A stretch of DNA of 64,000 nt from Vitis vinifera. Taxonomy: Eukaryota > Streptophyta > Magnoliopsida > Vitales > Vitaceae. A model generated the notes under the pieces. It saw only the letters and a program-made list of their open reading frames with translations, was not told the origin of the DNA and did not search any database. Positions 1 through 11,841 of the stretch are shown in pieces. The position numbers and the translations under genes were made by a program. Every line of letters begins with the position of its first letter. Within the stretch, counting starts at the first letter, position 1. The stretch covers positions 9,412,001 to 9,476,000 of the forward strand of contig NC_081816.1 of the NCBI RefSeq assembly GCF_030704535.1, in the 5' to 3' direction.

Positions 1-1334
1 TACCTACCCTTGTAGCAACTCATTCAAGGGTCTGAGAAAAGATTGAATGCACAGATATCTGAATATCAGCTTTGAGTTGCTAAAATCTGATAAAACTATT
101 ATCTTGATAGCTGCTCAATCATATTTATAGCTCCAACCATAAGCTGACAGAGGTGGGTGGTGTTCAGCTGGGCTCTGAAATGCAGGCTTCAAAAACAAAT
201 GTAGTTTGGACAGAATACATAGTGGTTCAACTGTTGATTTTTGCAGAAGATCGAAACATCCATGGCAAAGATGTGACTTAGAGCACATGTGGCAAAAATA
301 CTTTCCTCTCGAAAGTGCACCTAGCCATGTTCATTGCCAATAAGGCAAAGATGTTGATTGTCATAATTTTAAGGTATGGAGAAAGAAGATAGATAGATGG
401 GCAGAAGGCACTTCATAAAGAAGGCTGTTAGATGTTCAGTACTGCATCTGAGCAGTTACTAACATCAGTGATGGTGGTGGTCCTGGGGGAGAAATGCAAA
501 CACAGAATCTCATAACTTTGAATTGTTATTGACAAGTTTGGAAAAATGGGATATTGTGTTTTACAGTGCTGCATACTCCATTACCATGAATATGTCTATA
601 CCTACTTAACAATGCCATGTTACACACATATCACAAACACTTAAACCTTCTTATATGCCTCCTACAGACTGTCTCCACCCTGGACTATCAGGCAGTTTTG
701 CATCTCTATATGCCTTTTGTACTCCTGCTTCAGCTGTGTTACTAGGACGTTTTGGCCAACAAGTTTGGCTAGAAAGTGATAAACTGATGGTTACCTGCAA
801 GACCAAAGACAGTGAGTTATTCATCATAGGGCCCTCACAATGTTTCTACCCAGAATGTGTTTTTGGTCAAGCTCAGTGAAGATATAAAACCCATAATGTA
901 ATTGATCTTGTTGTTTGCTGCAGGTGCCAATAATTCGCTAATCTAATAGGTGGATAAACAAACCAACCATGCAAAATTTTGTTCAGTTGATGCCAAGTGT
1001 ATTGGCTGTGTGATTTTCATCATTATGTCAGGATATATTGCTCAAGAAAATTCAAAAAGATCCACATCCATTTATTCTTTGATCAGAATTGGTCCACCTC
1101 ATTACATATTACTTGTTCAAATCATCATCAAAGACAAACTTACAACCTGATTCGAATCATTCTGGCTCTCAACATGCTTCTTGACCGCTATATATATTAA
1201 ATACTAAAAATCCCCATTGAGCGAATATCTCTAAATTACAACATATATTGGAAAGAATCAAACTTACCCAGTGAAGGTTTTGAAACTGGAAGCCACCATG
1301 ATCATGCAAAATCCTAGAGTGGAGCTTTTCACTA
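1..1334. other. Intergenic / 3' flank of G6PDH
   Basis: No gene is recognisable here. The short reading frames show no domain, no splice-site logic and no family resemblance. The stretch lies downstream of the minus-strand G6PDH stop at 1335, so its right end probably contains the 3' UTR and polyadenylation region of that gene. Confidence 0.5.
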
Positions 1335-4300
1335 TTACAATTCCTCGCCACTGAGATCTCCCCATCGAACATTATGCTTTGCAGCAAGATAATGTGCTCC
1401 AACTGGTCCCCTGCTACCATAGGGGTAGAGCTCTGGAATGATTTTCTTCTCTTCCGATTCCTTCAACAATGGTGTGAATAGTGCCCAAGCAGCATCAAGC
1501 TCATCACTTCTAATGAACAACCTTCGTTCTCCTTCTATTGCATCTAAGAGCAGCCTCTCATAAGCATCTGGTATTCCTCTTGGATACCTTCAAGATTGAA
1601 TATAAATCTTAGGTTAACAGAAAGAATGTGATAAAATTCCATCCGTTCCATGAGTAATTGACATTTGAAGGAAAATATATTTCGTAAGTAAACAGAGCTC
1701 AGCAATGGTTAATGTAACTTCTTACTTTATACCCATGTCTGTAGCCTTGTAAGCTGATAAATTAAAAGCTGTGTATCTATTCAATCAAATGCCTTTGTCA
1801 CTTTTACCTCGCTCTGTATAGGAGATTAAGATCACTACGGTCCAGTTTCATTCCAAGACCAGGAACCTTGTTGTTAATCTTCAAGTAAATTGCTTCATCT
1901 GGTTGCACGCGAAGCACAAGCTCATTTGTAGCCTTGTCTAAATCAGTCCCAAAGTTCCGCTTGTACAAGTTACCTGGGACATGTCTGAACTGCACTCTGA
2001 TCTCTGCTCTGAATTTTCATTGCAAAAATATTTTCGGTCATTCCACTGTTCAAATTCCCACAGAATGCAAGGACGAGACTAAAAAAATGAATTTGTATAA
2101 GGAAGAAGAAGATGATGATAACGGTTTGCCCACCGCCTAGTATGGAGAGCTTTGCCTGCCTTCATCAAGAAAGGAACCCCATCCCATCGGGCATTATTAA
2201 TAAAGAGAGCTGCAGCTGCAAAAGTTGGGGTGATACTGCCTTTTGGCACAGTTGGATCATCAGTATAAGCAGGATATGATTGGCCACCCTTGCTATGGCC
2301 TTTGTATTGGCCCACAATCACGTCTTCAAGCTGCAGTGGTCTCATTGACCTCAAAACCTTGACCTGAATCAAAACCATGGACGCTATGTTATGATAAACT
2401 CATAGAATTTCAATAATGCTAGCCTTTTCCAATAACATCCTGAGGTTTCTTTCTTTATTTTTAGGTGATGAGGGATAGATATTAATTTATAGCTTTTTGC
2501 CAACCTAGAATATGGATTCTTTTGGACAGCCATGACAAAGAATGGAAAATCAGAAAAATGAAAAAAAGAAAAAAGGGAAAACAATGAATACATGGCCAAT
2601 ATCGTCAGAAAAATACTCTCAATACCTTTTCATTTCTAATGTCCTCAGCATCTAAGCTGACAGGTGTCTCCATTGCGAATAGTGCCAGTATCTGAAGGAG
2701 ATGATTTTGCATTATATCTCGGATGATACCATAATTATCAAAGTATCTGAAGGCAAGAACAAACACATTAAAGCTATGTTCATTCTTGGGGAATGGGTTT
2801 ATCCAATTATAATATCAGACAGTAGCATAAGGAACTCACCCTCCCCGTCCCTCTGTGCCAAAATCTTCAGAAAATATCAGCTGCACATTGCGGATGTAAT
2901 TCCTGGACCATAAAGGCTCAAAAACAAGATTTGAGAATCGAAGTACTGACAGATTCTCAACCAGCTCCTTCCCCAAGTAATGGTCAATCCTGAATAAGTA
3001 TTAACAGAGTCAAAGATCTGTCTTTATCTCTATGATTCATTCCCATTGAAAAGCACCCTCTCTAAATTCTTTAGATTCATGTAGAAAAAACTCAAGGCAG
3101 CAAAACATACCTGAATATTTGGTCCTCATTGAGGTACTTCTTCAAGGATCTAGTGAGCTCTCCAGATGACTGTGAATCACGGCCAAAAGGCTTTTCAACA
3201 ATGACCCTTGTCCATCCACTTGCCGAAGAAGCTCTGAGACTAGCACATCTCACCACATCCACAAAGATGTTTGGAGGTATTGATAAGTAAAATAACCTAT
3301 TTGGTAGTTTTCCACCCTGGAAAGAGTATTTAAATAGGAACAAAGTAAGAGTTTAAAACTAACAATCTCCAATCAATTTTTTTTTTTTTTTGTCATAAAC
3401 AAATGGTGCATCCTACAGCAAACATAGAGAAACTAATTTGTGCAAAGTCTCCTTGTGCTCGGTTGACACCAGTTTGGCATTTTGAATTTTACATGAACAG
3501 ATCATCAAATTCAGGTTGTCATTCAAATATTTGAATTTAATTCATTGTTTCCTTCATTGGATGAGAAAAAAACTATTCACGATAGGTCGTGCAAAGGAGA
3601 AAACTTCACTACTGTACTAATTGGAGGATGGTGAGTTAAATATGATTGACACAAAAATGGAGCCACACATGGATTACGACTCAAGCAATAAAAGGAGAAA
3701 ACTTGAAAAAAGAACACTGCATGACAAGGCTGCCAGAACCATCTGAAAACTCTGGAGATGTTGAAGTCTAGAGTGCATATGGTTTGGACTTCTCTAGTAC
3801 TTCTCTCAGAGTAAAAAGAACTTCTTTAGCTTTCTCCCTTTTTCCCCAATTGAGCATCAAGGCTGAAGTAGCAGTTCTAAATGGAATTAAAAATTCAAAA
3901 GCTTTTGAAGGCCAGTTCTTTCCTAGTCAAAGTTTATAAACCTAGTGACAGTAACTGGAAATGGTATTCACTTCTTTCCATTAATCTCCAATGGGTTTTT
4001 GGTACAAAAGGAACAGGATTGTGTTTTATCCCAAGTCAGCTCGACACACTTTCTTAGCCGATTACCTAATAGCTTAAACTTTTGGGTAAGTTGGTAACTT
4101 AATGTGGTACCTGAAGATGCTAACATTCTTCAGATAATTCAGTGAGCAAGAAGAGAAGGATCACTCTCTAAATATACCTCTTTATTCAAAAATATGCCAT
4201 GAAAAATAGAAGAGAGGGCTTAGAGTTTGTTAGCACAATGGGACTTCAACAGAGGATGACTTGCCCTTCCCTTTACTCTTACTAAGGAAGCTAAATTACT

Positions 4301-6658
4301 TCTGTTTGTACTATGAGGAGAGACTTGACTTTCATCCCTTTCCCTTTGTTATTTAGAGCTTTTATTTGTGCTTCTTTTGGGAAACTTCTTAGTTTGGATT
4401 TTAGGCTTCTTCTAGGGAGTTTCCTTGAATGGATTGTTTCTCTTTTTCAGATGTCAGAGATGGCTATCTGGTATGGCTTGGAACCATTGCTTGCAGCAGA
4501 TTTTTCTTGGCAGATGTGTTTTGTGTTTCTTTCTAGTCAAACCATTAGATCGGGTGATTTTACGGACCTTCAGAAAAAAAAAAAAAAAAAATCTGCACCT
4601 CTAGTACCAAACCAAGGTGTTCGGGTGGTTATAAATTTGAACCTAATATTGAAACACATGCAAGTGAGAGAAAGCAGAGCAGTGCCTGAGAAAGGTATTA
4701 AGACTTTAGCCCAGGTCGACTTGATATGCATTGTTAAGCTTTTTGGTAGCTTAACATGCCTGAAAAAAATTCATACCAAGACAAATTAACCATACTGCAA
4801 CAGGTTGATATGAAACAGCCAGAGAGAAATTCAAAATGCTCCTTACTTCTTTCTCTTTTAGCTTCTTGTCCAATTCTGCAAAATGCTCCTCAGAGCTGTA
4901 CTGACCCGAATGGTAAAAGCATCTTTTTAAGAACTGGTCCATCTTGTCACCACAATTTGCACTGCAAGTTTTCTCCACATATTAATGAACATGAAAAGAA
5001 AAGCATGGTTAGATTAAATATGACATATGAGAGATTGTTTAGCAAAATAGAACACCTCTTATCAATTCTGCAAGTCAAGGTTTTGCTAATCATGTCCCTT
5101 AGCTCCTCATCTGTCATTTTAGTTCGAGCATAACCAAAAACTGCAAAATTCTGCATAAAAACAAGTAAATGAAAAGAAAGAAGAAACTGATCAGAAATAC
5201 TTAAATGTGTGACAATGGAAAAAATGCATCTTGTTCTTCTGAAGTATCTCAATTTATCTCTATCATTATAAAACGGAAGCTTAGATCAACGAAGTATACA
5301 ACCTCAGGCAGCCAATCTTCATAGAAAAGAGCAAAAAGTGCTGGAAAAATTTTCTTCTTTGCAAGGTCTCCTGAGGCGCCGACAACTGTTATGCTGAGAG
5401 TAGACTCTGGGCTTTCTGATCCTGAGATAAATGGCCTCTCTTTCAGTTGAGGTGCAATGTGATCTTCGGTCAGAGGATTTCCTGATAAACATGATCCAAA
5501 AGCTCATCAAAGTTTTGACAACTGGAAACAAACTAGAGAAAACAAATAAACTAATGAGGGAAGTAGAACAAGTTATGAATGACAACATCTGAGTGTGAGA
5601 ATTAAAAAAGAAAAAAAGGCATATTGAAAAGCCAAAAATGCATCTTAATTTCTGAAGGCAGAAATTAGTTATTGCTCATGAACCCTGGTACATGAGCAAA
5701 ATATTCTTTCTTCACAAATTCTTTTCCTCGGTTATCTTTGGTTTTATGAGCTGATTCTTTTTATTGCCACATTCAATTGCTTTAAGGTCCTTGGAGAAAC
5801 TTGGACAAATTAGAATTTTTACAAGTTTTTTTGGCAAACTTTACCATTTTGGGCAGATCCCCATTGCAAGTAAGGCAAAAATAAGTTATCTTTCTGCAAA
5901 TATGCATAGCTTGAGTATGAGGCGGCTGCATGGAATTGGAATGGCAGTTGCCAATTCCAAATTCCAGTACACTGGTCCCTTGGTTTACATACCAACAGAA
6001 CTGGAATTGAATTTCAGTTCCATAGACCACAAAAATATGCAAACTATTTCAAATTAAAAGAAAGAATTTTGAAATCCACAAGAATTAGAATCCCTAAAAA
6101 ATTCCAATTTTGTTCAACCAGACAGTCTGAACAATATTGCAGATATCCTCCAGTTTTCCTTTTGGTTCCTGTTTTCTTATCGTGAGGTTGAAGACGGTGT
6201 TCTTCCCCTTTCTTCCAAATTCAGAGTTCCATCATACCAATCAACAAACTCTCACTAAGCACAATCTCAAAACCAATTCAACAAATATAGTGGTTGAACA
6301 TTGTGATGTGGGGGCACATTTTTTCAAACAAAAAGAAGAATCAAATACAGAAAAAAGAAAATGAAAAGTTGGGGAAACACCAGAAACCCATTTCACCAAG
6401 GGAAAACATAAAAGAAGACAAAAGGATAGCAGTTTGAGGAATCAAGAACTCACCATCCTGCAAAGGAACAGCATTTAGTGGATACCCATTTGAGGATTTG
6501 AGCTCCAAATGCCTTTTTGCATGGATTCCTGAAGATATCTGAGAGACCCATTTGGAAGTACGATATGTTCTAGATGATGCAATTGTGATCCTTCTTGTGG
6601 GTATGTGTACATCATGCTTGAATGAAGAGGATGAACAAGGATTAATACGTGTTGCCAT
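1335..6658 (-). CDS. G6PD1: Glucose-6-phosphate 1-dehydrogenase, chloroplastic
   Basis: Catalyses the first step of the plastidic oxidative pentose phosphate pathway: glucose-6-phosphate + NADP+ to 6-phosphogluconolactone + NADPH. Ten exons with GT/AG borders and consistent phases: 6454-6658, 5303-5481, 5056-5150, 4847-4961, 3111-3316, 2840-2989, 2626-2746, 2134-2363, 1808-2008, 1335-1587. They give 584 residues, a full-length plastid isoform. Residues 1-50 are Ser/Thr/Arg-rich, as in a transit peptide. The NADP-binding [10 protein letters not shown] is at about 103-112 and the active-site IDHYLGKE at about 268-275. Cys155 and Cys163 are eight residues apart, the spacing of the thioredoxin-regulated pair of P1-type enzymes; this supports the chosen exon 3/4 junction. 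The C-terminus ends in [12 protein letters not shown]. The intron at 3317-4846 is the longest. The P1 (G6PD1-like) assignment rests on remembered similarity to Arabidopsis G6PD1. The first ATG is used as start. Confidence 0.95.
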
Positions 6659-8815
6659 GCAATTGGGCTACGGGTAATGTGGTATCTAAGTATGGATTTC
6701 ACCTTAAATGAATTGAGATCTATTGTTGAGATATCATATCCACTATATAAAGATATTTGCTGAAGATTGAAGAAGGGTTAAAGTATAGATACCACCTATA
6801 ACTGTAATAGTGGCCATCTAAGTACTTGAAAAGGCCAGTGTATGAAACTACTTCTCAAATCTTTTGCTAAAGAAACCTTGCATATGAGGCTAAGAATATC
6901 TTATCCATACAGATCTTATTGTGAACTGTGATTGGCTTTTCTATACCTAAATCAACAATTAATTAGCTATTAATCCTAATCTCTTGGGCCCTTTCTGTGC
7001 TAGCTTTGGAAAACAAACTTGGGAAACCACCACTTAATGGATTCATTTTGCATTAATAAAATTTTATTTCAAGTTATTATTAAATGAGACCCATCAAATT
7101 ATCGGTATGATGTAATTTTGGAATGAATAAATAAGTAAATTGAACTCACAGGCAGTCCATGAAAGTGGTAGCTCTGGTATTTCAGTGGGTTGTAACTCTG
7201 GCTTCTAAGTCCAATTTGAGAATAGGCTGAAGCTTTCGCTTGGGCCAGTTTGAAACACCTACAAGGGTTTTAGAGCCCAGGAAAACATTGCTAAAACGCG
7301 AGTACCAGAAGGAGGGATTGGGCCCAGCCCAGTTCAGCCCTAGGTCTGTTAAAACTGATAAGAGTTGAAATTAGTCTTTCCCGTGGACTATGTGTGCACC
7401 AAACCTGGGGTTAAGGATGAATTTCTTGCACAAAAACTGAAAAACCACACACAATCTGATTTTTTTCTCTTAATAATCATCACTTGTAAATCAATATGAT
7501 GATGATAGTGAAAATTTGAAGTAGTGTATGAAGTTCTGGAATCCATGTCGACCTTCATTCTTGGTGATGACTCTAATTTTACAGTTCAATTTTTACAGAA
7601 AAATCAAATGTTTATTTACAAGTTTGGGTAAGTGCCAAAGAAGAGCATAGCAAAGATGAAATTCTACCAAAGTTCATGAATCCTCTTTACTGGACAAATT
7701 TCAGACAAATGGCTCGGTAGTCTTTTGAAGTGACTCTGTCCTACTAATTGATCGTCCTGTTTTTTTTTTGAAGTTCAGGTCCAGCCTGTGGAATGTGAAT
7801 ACATCTTCCATTCAACAACCTTCCAAGAAGATGTTTGTGTTCACATTGCTCTTAGTCAATCCTGGTGTCATTAGCCTTAGCCGTGGAGCCCGGGTCATAT
7901 GATGTAAACTTCCATGTCCCATCCTGGTGTGCCCCATCTGGTCCCATTTTCAATGGTAATTGTACTGTTACATCGACCGAAAAGTCAAGTTGACTCAATG
8001 CATTATTGGTAACCCTCCAAAGTGATCCCCATTCCCCTTTGCCCCTTTTCCCTGATCATAGTCCTAAACCTTGGATTCAAAGATTGATTTAGAGTGGAAA
8101 TAGTTTACGAATGTGATAGTTACTCGAGAACTAGAGGCCCATCTTTGATGGACAAAAACGAATTAAATTTAAGTATACTCACCTACTCAACCATCCTGGG
8201 AATAAAGCCATTTTAAAGATGAACAACCCTATAAATGAGCCAATTAAAGCCTATACTAGCAGCCTTAAAGGCCTAATTACAGCTACAAGGTTCCCATTAC
8301 CTGCCCATCTCCATCAAGTGTTCCTAAAGAGTTAGTTGACAGACATTGCTCTCAACTCAATTTCCCTCAACTGTTTATAGTTGGTTGTTTAAATTTTTCG
8401 CGGTGCCCTTCCATCTAGGGCTATATGCCTTCCACTAAACCATAAATATTCCACAAACAACACCCCCCCCCCCCCCCGCCCCCCCCTTTTTTTTTCCTCC
8501 CCTCATCATTGAATTCCAGATTCATTCATGTCAATTCTTAGTGCTAGTGCCATTTTTGTTCTCTTTTTCTGTGGGTAAATTACCTTGGACTTGGTCTATA
8601 GAGAAGTTCCCAACATCTTCCTTCACTGATTAACAAGAGTTGAGCCAATTTCTAGATTTAAAAAGTCTTGGGTACTCTAAAGCTTAAAAAAGGGTGGTTG
8701 GCTGACTTGGGGTCTACTCATTAAAATATTAGAAGTTGGACAAATCTTCTCTCTGATGAGAGGATAGCTTTGTAAATCAACACACAACTTCCCTCAGCTA
8801 CAGGGTTTTGAACTT
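6659..8815. other. Intergenic spacer
   Basis: No coding potential was recognised. It holds the 5' flank of the minus-strand G6PDH (left side) and the upstream region of the plus-strand gene at 8922. The only striking sequence is a homopolymer block at 8463-8495: 15 C, one G, 8 C, then 9 T. Confidence 0.5.
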
Positions 8816-8818
8816 GTC

Positions 8819-8824
8819 TATAAG
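8819..8824 (+). promoter_or_regulatory. Candidate TATA box of the 8922 gene
   Basis: TATAAG (in the context CTATAAGTA) lies about 100 bp before the ATG at 8922, a plausible plant TATA-to-start distance with a short leader. This is inference from position and consensus only. Confidence 0.4.
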
Positions 8825-8921
8825 TACCCCATCCCACTACACTTCTATAGGCATGCTTTCAAAGGTCTCTCCCACCCCTTTTGTCTATCAGAGTTCCTTT
8901 TTCTGATGCCATAAAGAAAAT

Positions 8922-9560
8922 ATGGATCATATCAAGCATCAAAGGATCAAAACTTCCAGCAAATCCCACTTTCTGAAGAAAGCCATCCAGTTCCTACTTT
9001 CACTATCCTTCTTTTCTTTCCTCCTTTCCTACTCTTCTTTGGTCCTTGTCCTCCCCCATTCCTTCAACTTCTACTTCTCAACTTTTTCGATGAAACTCCA
9101 TGACTATGGCATTGACAGGCACTACATATTCCTACTTTGCAACGGTATACTAGTTTTTATTGTTAAAAACTCTGGTTTGATCAATAATTCTCCATCTTGG
9201 GGGACGGATCTTAACGATGTGGGCATCAAGAACAGGGACAGTCAAGGTCCAGCACCTGAATTTTACAAAATAAAACCACTGGCCGCAAGGGAAAAAGCTG
9301 TTATGGAAGTTGAGGAAGAGGAAGGGAGAGAAAATGGACTAGTGATCACAGAGGAAGAAGTTGATGTGGAAGTTGAAGAAGAGGAAGAAAGACAAATGGG
9401 CCAAGAAAACTGGTTTCTAGTTATCAAAGAAGAGGAAGAGGAAGAGGAAGAAGAAACTGGGTTGCTGAGTGCAGAGGAATTAAACAAGAAATGTGATGAT
9501 TTCATAAAGAAGATGAGGGAAGGAATCAAATTTGAAGCACAACAACTGGTTATGTTCTAA
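8922..9560 (+). CDS. DUF4408/DUF761-type membrane protein
   Basis: Intronless, 212 residues. The N-terminal basic stretch is followed by a hydrophobic segment (about 22-46). A second hydrophobic segment (about 66-80) carries the motif YIFLLCNGILVFIV, the layout of plant DUF4408 proteins. Residues about 125-185 are strongly acidic, with Glu-rich runs encoded by GAAGAGGAA-type repeats. The last 25 residues (EELNKKCDDFIKKMREG) match the short DUF761 helix found at the C-terminus of this family. Members are small, poorly characterised, probably membrane-anchored proteins; no biochemical role is claimed. A TATA-like box at 8819 supports the start. It is a stand-alone plus-strand gene between two minus-strand genes. 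Confidence 0.8.
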   Translation: MDHIKHQRIKTSSKSHFLKKAIQFLLSLSFFSFLLSYSSLVLVLPHSFNFYFSTFSMKLHDYGIDRHYIFLLCNGILVFIVKNSGLINNSPSWGTDLNDVGIKNRDSQGPAPEFYKIKPLAAREKAVMEVEEEEGRENGLVITEEEVDVEVEEEEERQMGQENWFLVIKEEEEEEEEETGLLSAEELNKKCDDFIKKMREGIKFEAQQLVMF

Positions 9561-11841
9561 TCTTTGTGACCGAAGTATTCATGCTAGTCACTAGCCTTTT
9601 TTGGTTCTGGTGTAAAAATCACCTCCCCAGTCCTTTCTAATTTCAAATCCAGTTGTAATTTACCTGAGATGTGCTGGGACGAGAATTCTTAGGCCTATAA
9701 TAACCATGTTTAGGCTCTTTTCTTTATCAAATAAGTAACTGACACAACTCTTGAGCATGATGTTTGGCTGATCATCATACTGAACAAGAGAAATTGTTTT
9801 GCTTCTAATATTTTTCCTCTCTATTATTTGTAACATCCAAAAGGATCTGCAATTCCAATGGGCTATCAAAGTTTGGTGCCAAATTGACCAAGTGGAGAAG
9901 ATCCTTCTGTGATATTACTGAGACCCTTCTTAGATATTACTGAGGTATGGCTATGGACAGGGAAATCAAAGAGAATATATCCCTCCTGGGGCTGATGAAA
10001 TGGTTCACTTTTCTTTTCTTTTTTTCTATTAGAAAGTCTTTGTTTTTTTGCTTTTGCTGGTGATTGAGACCTTTTGGTTTCTTTCCCATTTTTAAAATTC
10101 TTAGGAAGAAGACCCGGCAACTACCTAATTGACTTGGAAGTCTCTGGGGAAGAAGCAGACAAGAGAGTTCCTTGGGTCCATTTTGCTTCATTCCCGTTCA
10201 CATTAGGGAAAAGACATTGAAGGGATTAGATGCTAACTGGCTTAATGTTCAGCCATATCCATCTGGGCAAAATCCAACTTCTGATGCAATCATCCTGTTA
10301 AAGTATTGTTCCAGACAAATGAAGACACCCTTGACCCAACTAGAGGGGATCTCCTCAAATCTTAAGGGTATGTTTGGGTTACATAATGAGGTGCCCAATT
10401 TCCATTCCCTAGATCATGGACGAAAGAGGTACAAGAAGCCTGATCTCCACTCTGATGGACAGCAAAACAATGCCAAAATCTAACAATGCCTTTTCACTTG
10501 CTCACTTTTGAACACTCCCAAATGGATGGATAGACAGCTAGGCATGGTGAAACAGTGGGAGACAAAAATCACAATCAGACTTGGCCCTGCTCCCATTGAT
10601 AATCACCCACAATAGGATTTGGTCATTTGGTCGCCTTAATCTCAAATTAATTACTAGAAGTATGTCCTTTTCAGTCTGATTAGCCAAGGAAAGAAGCTGT
10701 GGGAAATTTTTGAGATGCCATGGACGCCCCAAATGTGGACCTCCATTGAACAGTAGTCATTGATGGATTGATAATCACCCACAGTAAGATTAGGTCAATC
10801 GATTGCTCAAATTAAACTTAAATAAGCATGTGCTTTTCAATCTGATTGGCCAAGGAAAGAAAGTGTGGCAGGTTTTGAGACGCCATGGATTGAACAGTAG
10901 TCATTGATACTCCAATGGAGACTTAGTCCTTGCACGGGGTGGGATTCAAACTAATGGAAAATGTAAAATTCACAGCTGTGGATGAGCATAATAAATGGAG
11001 GATAAGACCTAAAAAGGAACTTCAGATATGGAGAAAAGATAGCATCCCTCTTAGGGAGGATTTCATTACATCTGTAAAGTGGAGACAAGATAGTGACAGT
11101 AGAAATTGTTTTGATTCCGGCTGAGAAAGACAGGTATTCTAACCAGAGAATTGAAGGGTATTCTCTGACACCCTTTGGCCTTCCTGTCACACCACAAAGG
11201 GAAACGTGTGGTTGCAGGGGCCATGGTGGATAAGATCCACAAAGGATAGTTAAGGTCTGATGTTGTTGCAGGGTTATGGCTGTTTGTGATACAGGAAAGA
11301 ACAAGTTCAGAGTCATGTTCTCAATTGTTGTTTAGCTCAAGAACATCAGAGGACGATTCAGTGTGCTAAATATCAAGGAAATAGCTATTTTAATAAATTG
11401 ACGAGGGCAAAGAATGAAAACTTAAGAAGCAAAAGAACTCGTTCCCAAACATCCTAACATCAAGGGAGGAATTTTCAGATGCAGACCCTGTTCATTCTTC
11501 AAAAATAAAAAATAAAAAAGAGAGAAAAAAAAGCCTTTCACATAAAAGTGTATTACATTTTACAATAAAGAATAAAAAGTGCCTGCCTACCTCTTGTCAG
11601 CCTGTAGTGACAATTCAAATAAATACAGAAAAATAAAGCCACTCAATCCAGAATCTAGGATGGGCTGTTGGAAGTTGAACTAAATCTATATTCCCCTGCC
11701 TCTATTACGTGCCTATTAGCTTAAAAGCAAAAAAAATAAAAATAAAAAATTCAATCTTTACTTCTCTTTTTGGCGCTGTCAACACCACATTTTAACTACT
11801 AGGACAGTATATTTGGAGGCCATTTGCTATATTGACAAAAA
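9561..11841. other. Intergenic spacer with a local duplication
   Basis: No recognisable gene. The longest open frame (10172-10483) has no family resemblance and no supporting splice or start context. The notable structure is the tandem repeat listed separately at 10590-10908. The right end is downstream of the FRS10-like gene and should contain its 3' UTR. Confidence 0.5.
10590..10908. repeat. Diverged tandem duplication, about 172-bp offset
   Basis: Two adjacent related copies. Both contain GATAATCACCCACA (10598 and 10770), a TCTGATTRGCCAAGGAAAGAA segment, GAGAYGCCATGGA and TGAACAGTAGTCATTGAT in the same order. Copy 1 runs to about 10766 and copy 2 to about 10908. The copies differ by many substitutions and small indels, so the event is not recent. 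Confidence 0.75.

Noticed and set aside
4313-5133. Long plus-strand frames opposite G6PDH exons and introns
   Set aside because: They are antisense to well-supported exons or lie in an intron, with poly-A-derived Lys runs and no domain.
10172-10483. Candidate 103-residue protein
   Set aside because: No family resemblance, no promoter or splice context, and it sits next to repeat-derived spacer.
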